NCBI RefSeq assembly: GCF_000224785.1
Contig: NZ_AGAV01000019.1
Span: 62,001-126,000, forward strand
From: Lentibacillus jeotgali
GTDB taxonomy: Bacteria > Bacillota > Bacilli > Bacillales > Amphibacillaceae
DNA: 64,000 nucleotides
Direction of reading: 5' to 3'
Both the position numbers and the translations under genes were made by a program. Each line of letters begins with the position of its first letter. The first letter of the stretch is position 1. The notes beneath the pieces are model-generated. The model was not told the DNA's origin. It did not search any database and saw nothing but the letters and a program-made list of their open reading frames with translations. Shown piece by piece: positions 63,275-64,000 of this stretch.

Positions 63275-64000
63275 ATGGGCCCTAAGTCGAATGTATGCGT
63301 TGTTGGCAGCATTAATATGGATCTGACCGTAACAACCGATAAAATGCCAATGCAAGGTGAAACAGTTCTTGGTGATACGTTTTTCACCAATCCTGGCGGT
63401 AAGGGAGCGAATCAGGCAGTAGCAGCAGCCCGGATGGGAGCTGATGTGAACTTCATCGGTGCCGTCGGTGAAGATGCTTTTGGCAAAACACTTCGCCAGA
63501 ACCTTACCAGTGAAGGTGTTCGGACAACAGGCATGGAAATAGTTCCTGATGTAGCCACCGGGACAGCAACGATTATCTTATCTGAAAATGATAACCGTAT
63601 TATCGTCGCGCCTGGGGCCAATCATCATGTGACACCTGAACTCGTGCGGAATCAGCGCGAGTTAATTAAGAATAGTGACATGGTGCTTATGCAGCTTGAA
63701 ATCCCGATGGAAACGATTGAGTTTACTATGGATGTCGCGGAAGCAAATGGTGTTCCAGTCATATTGAACCCCGCACCATTCCAGGCGCTGCCGGAGAAAG
63801 TTCTGAAAAGCGCTGCTTATATGACACCAAATGAAATTGAGCTTGCATCAATGAAAGAAGGTTCGCTGTATAAATCTATTAAGGAAAAGCTGATCGTAAC
63901 CCGCGGTGATAAAGGTGTGTCGTTTGTTGAGAATGGAATCGGACGGGATATCGGCGGACACCATGTACAGGTAACTGATACTACAGGTGCCGGGGACACG
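63275..64000 (+). CDS. rbsK: Ribokinase (3' end outside window)
   Basis: The frame runs from ATG 63275, behind AAAGGAG, to the window edge: 242 codons of about 295-300. PfkB-family motifs: VVGSINMDLTVTTDKMP, NPGGKGANQAVAAARMG, VGEDAFGKTL, LNPAPFQALP, NEIELA, LIVTRGDKGV and the start of the catalytic DTTGAGDT at the very end. It phosphorylates D-ribose to ribose-5-phosphate. It lies 16 nt after rbsR, so the unit rbsRK... probably continues with the ribose transporter outside the window. Confidence 0.95.
   Translation, partial: MGPKSNVCVVGSINMDLTVTTDKMPMQGETVLGDTFFTNPGGKGANQAVAAARMGADVNFIGAVGEDAFGKTLRQNLTSEGVRTTGMEIVPDVATGTATIILSENDNRIIVAPGANHHVTPELVRNQRELIKNSDMVLMQLEIPMETIEFTMDVAEANGVPVILNPAPFQALPEKVLKSAAYMTPNEIELASMKEGSLYKSIKEKLIVTRGDKGVSFVENGIGRDIGGHHVQVTDTTGAGDT

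Overview
The window reads as chromosomal DNA of an endospore-forming, aerobic, low-to-mid-GC Gram-positive of the Bacillaceae, most like the moderately halophilic genera (Lentibacillus, Virgibacillus, Oceanobacillus). The evidence is strong GGAGG ribosome sites with frequent TTG/GTG starts, a gamma-type spore SASP, an S-box, a T-box and a preQ1 riboswitch, sigma-A promoters, CcpA cre sites and FNR-type boxes, a very acidic secreted nuclease, and Na+-coupled transporters (NhaC, an AGCS symporter, three TRAP systems). The genus is an inference. No rRNA, phage, insertion sequence or CRISPR array was seen. One tRNA-Ala(GGC) is present.

Layout. 1-4.5 kb: end of a transketolase gene, an SDR and a DctPQM TRAP transporter with a near-perfect cre site, apparently one catabolic operon. 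4.6-6.2 kb: amidohydrolase on the minus strand. 6.6-10.2 kb: fruR-fruK-fruA. 10.5-14.3 kb: a 1262-residue secreted endonuclease/5'-nucleotidase. 14.4-16.7 kb: a metallophosphoesterase and the flavohaemoprotein gene hmp, which has two tandem FNR-type boxes. 17-19 kb: small uncharacterised genes, a broken RQC-minor-like gene and a SASP gene. 19.4-24.5 kb: htpX, an EamA exporter, and a MoxR-type AAA+/VWA pair. 24.8-27.7 kb: nhaC and an amino acid:Na+ symporter. 27.9-32.8 kb: a 53-residue protein, speG, proline dehydrogenase, an aldehyde dehydrogenase, and metI under an S-box. 33-36.8 kb: a broken HAD gene, two large inverted-repeat elements, ykfB, a ypeP-like RNase H gene, and queF under a preQ1 riboswitch.

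36.9-51 kb is branched-chain amino acid synthesis: ilvE (minus strand), a BASS transporter, ilvD, then ilvBNC-leuABCD-ilvA behind a promoter, an upstream cre site and a T-box. Carbon status (CcpA) and tRNA charging (T-box) therefore converge on one operon. ilvA encodes the short form without the C-terminal regulatory domain. 51-54 kb: a decayed HEPN gene, the tRNA, an esterase and an MBL hydrolase.

54-61.2 kb is a sensing-and-uptake module. A DctP-type binding protein lies divergent from a DcuS/CitS-class kinase and its response regulator. These are followed by a TAXI binding protein (perfect cre site upstream), a DUF1850 protein and a fused TRAP permease. The window ends with an SDR, rbsR with two palindromic operators, and the start of rbsK.

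The most unusual feature is a family of intergenic islands built of 20-21 nt repeats around a GCGCGA / GAGCGAGA / GTGCAGAAG core, at seven places. They match no feature class I know. Gene decay (an RQC-minor-like gene, a HAD gene, a HEPN gene) is the second theme.
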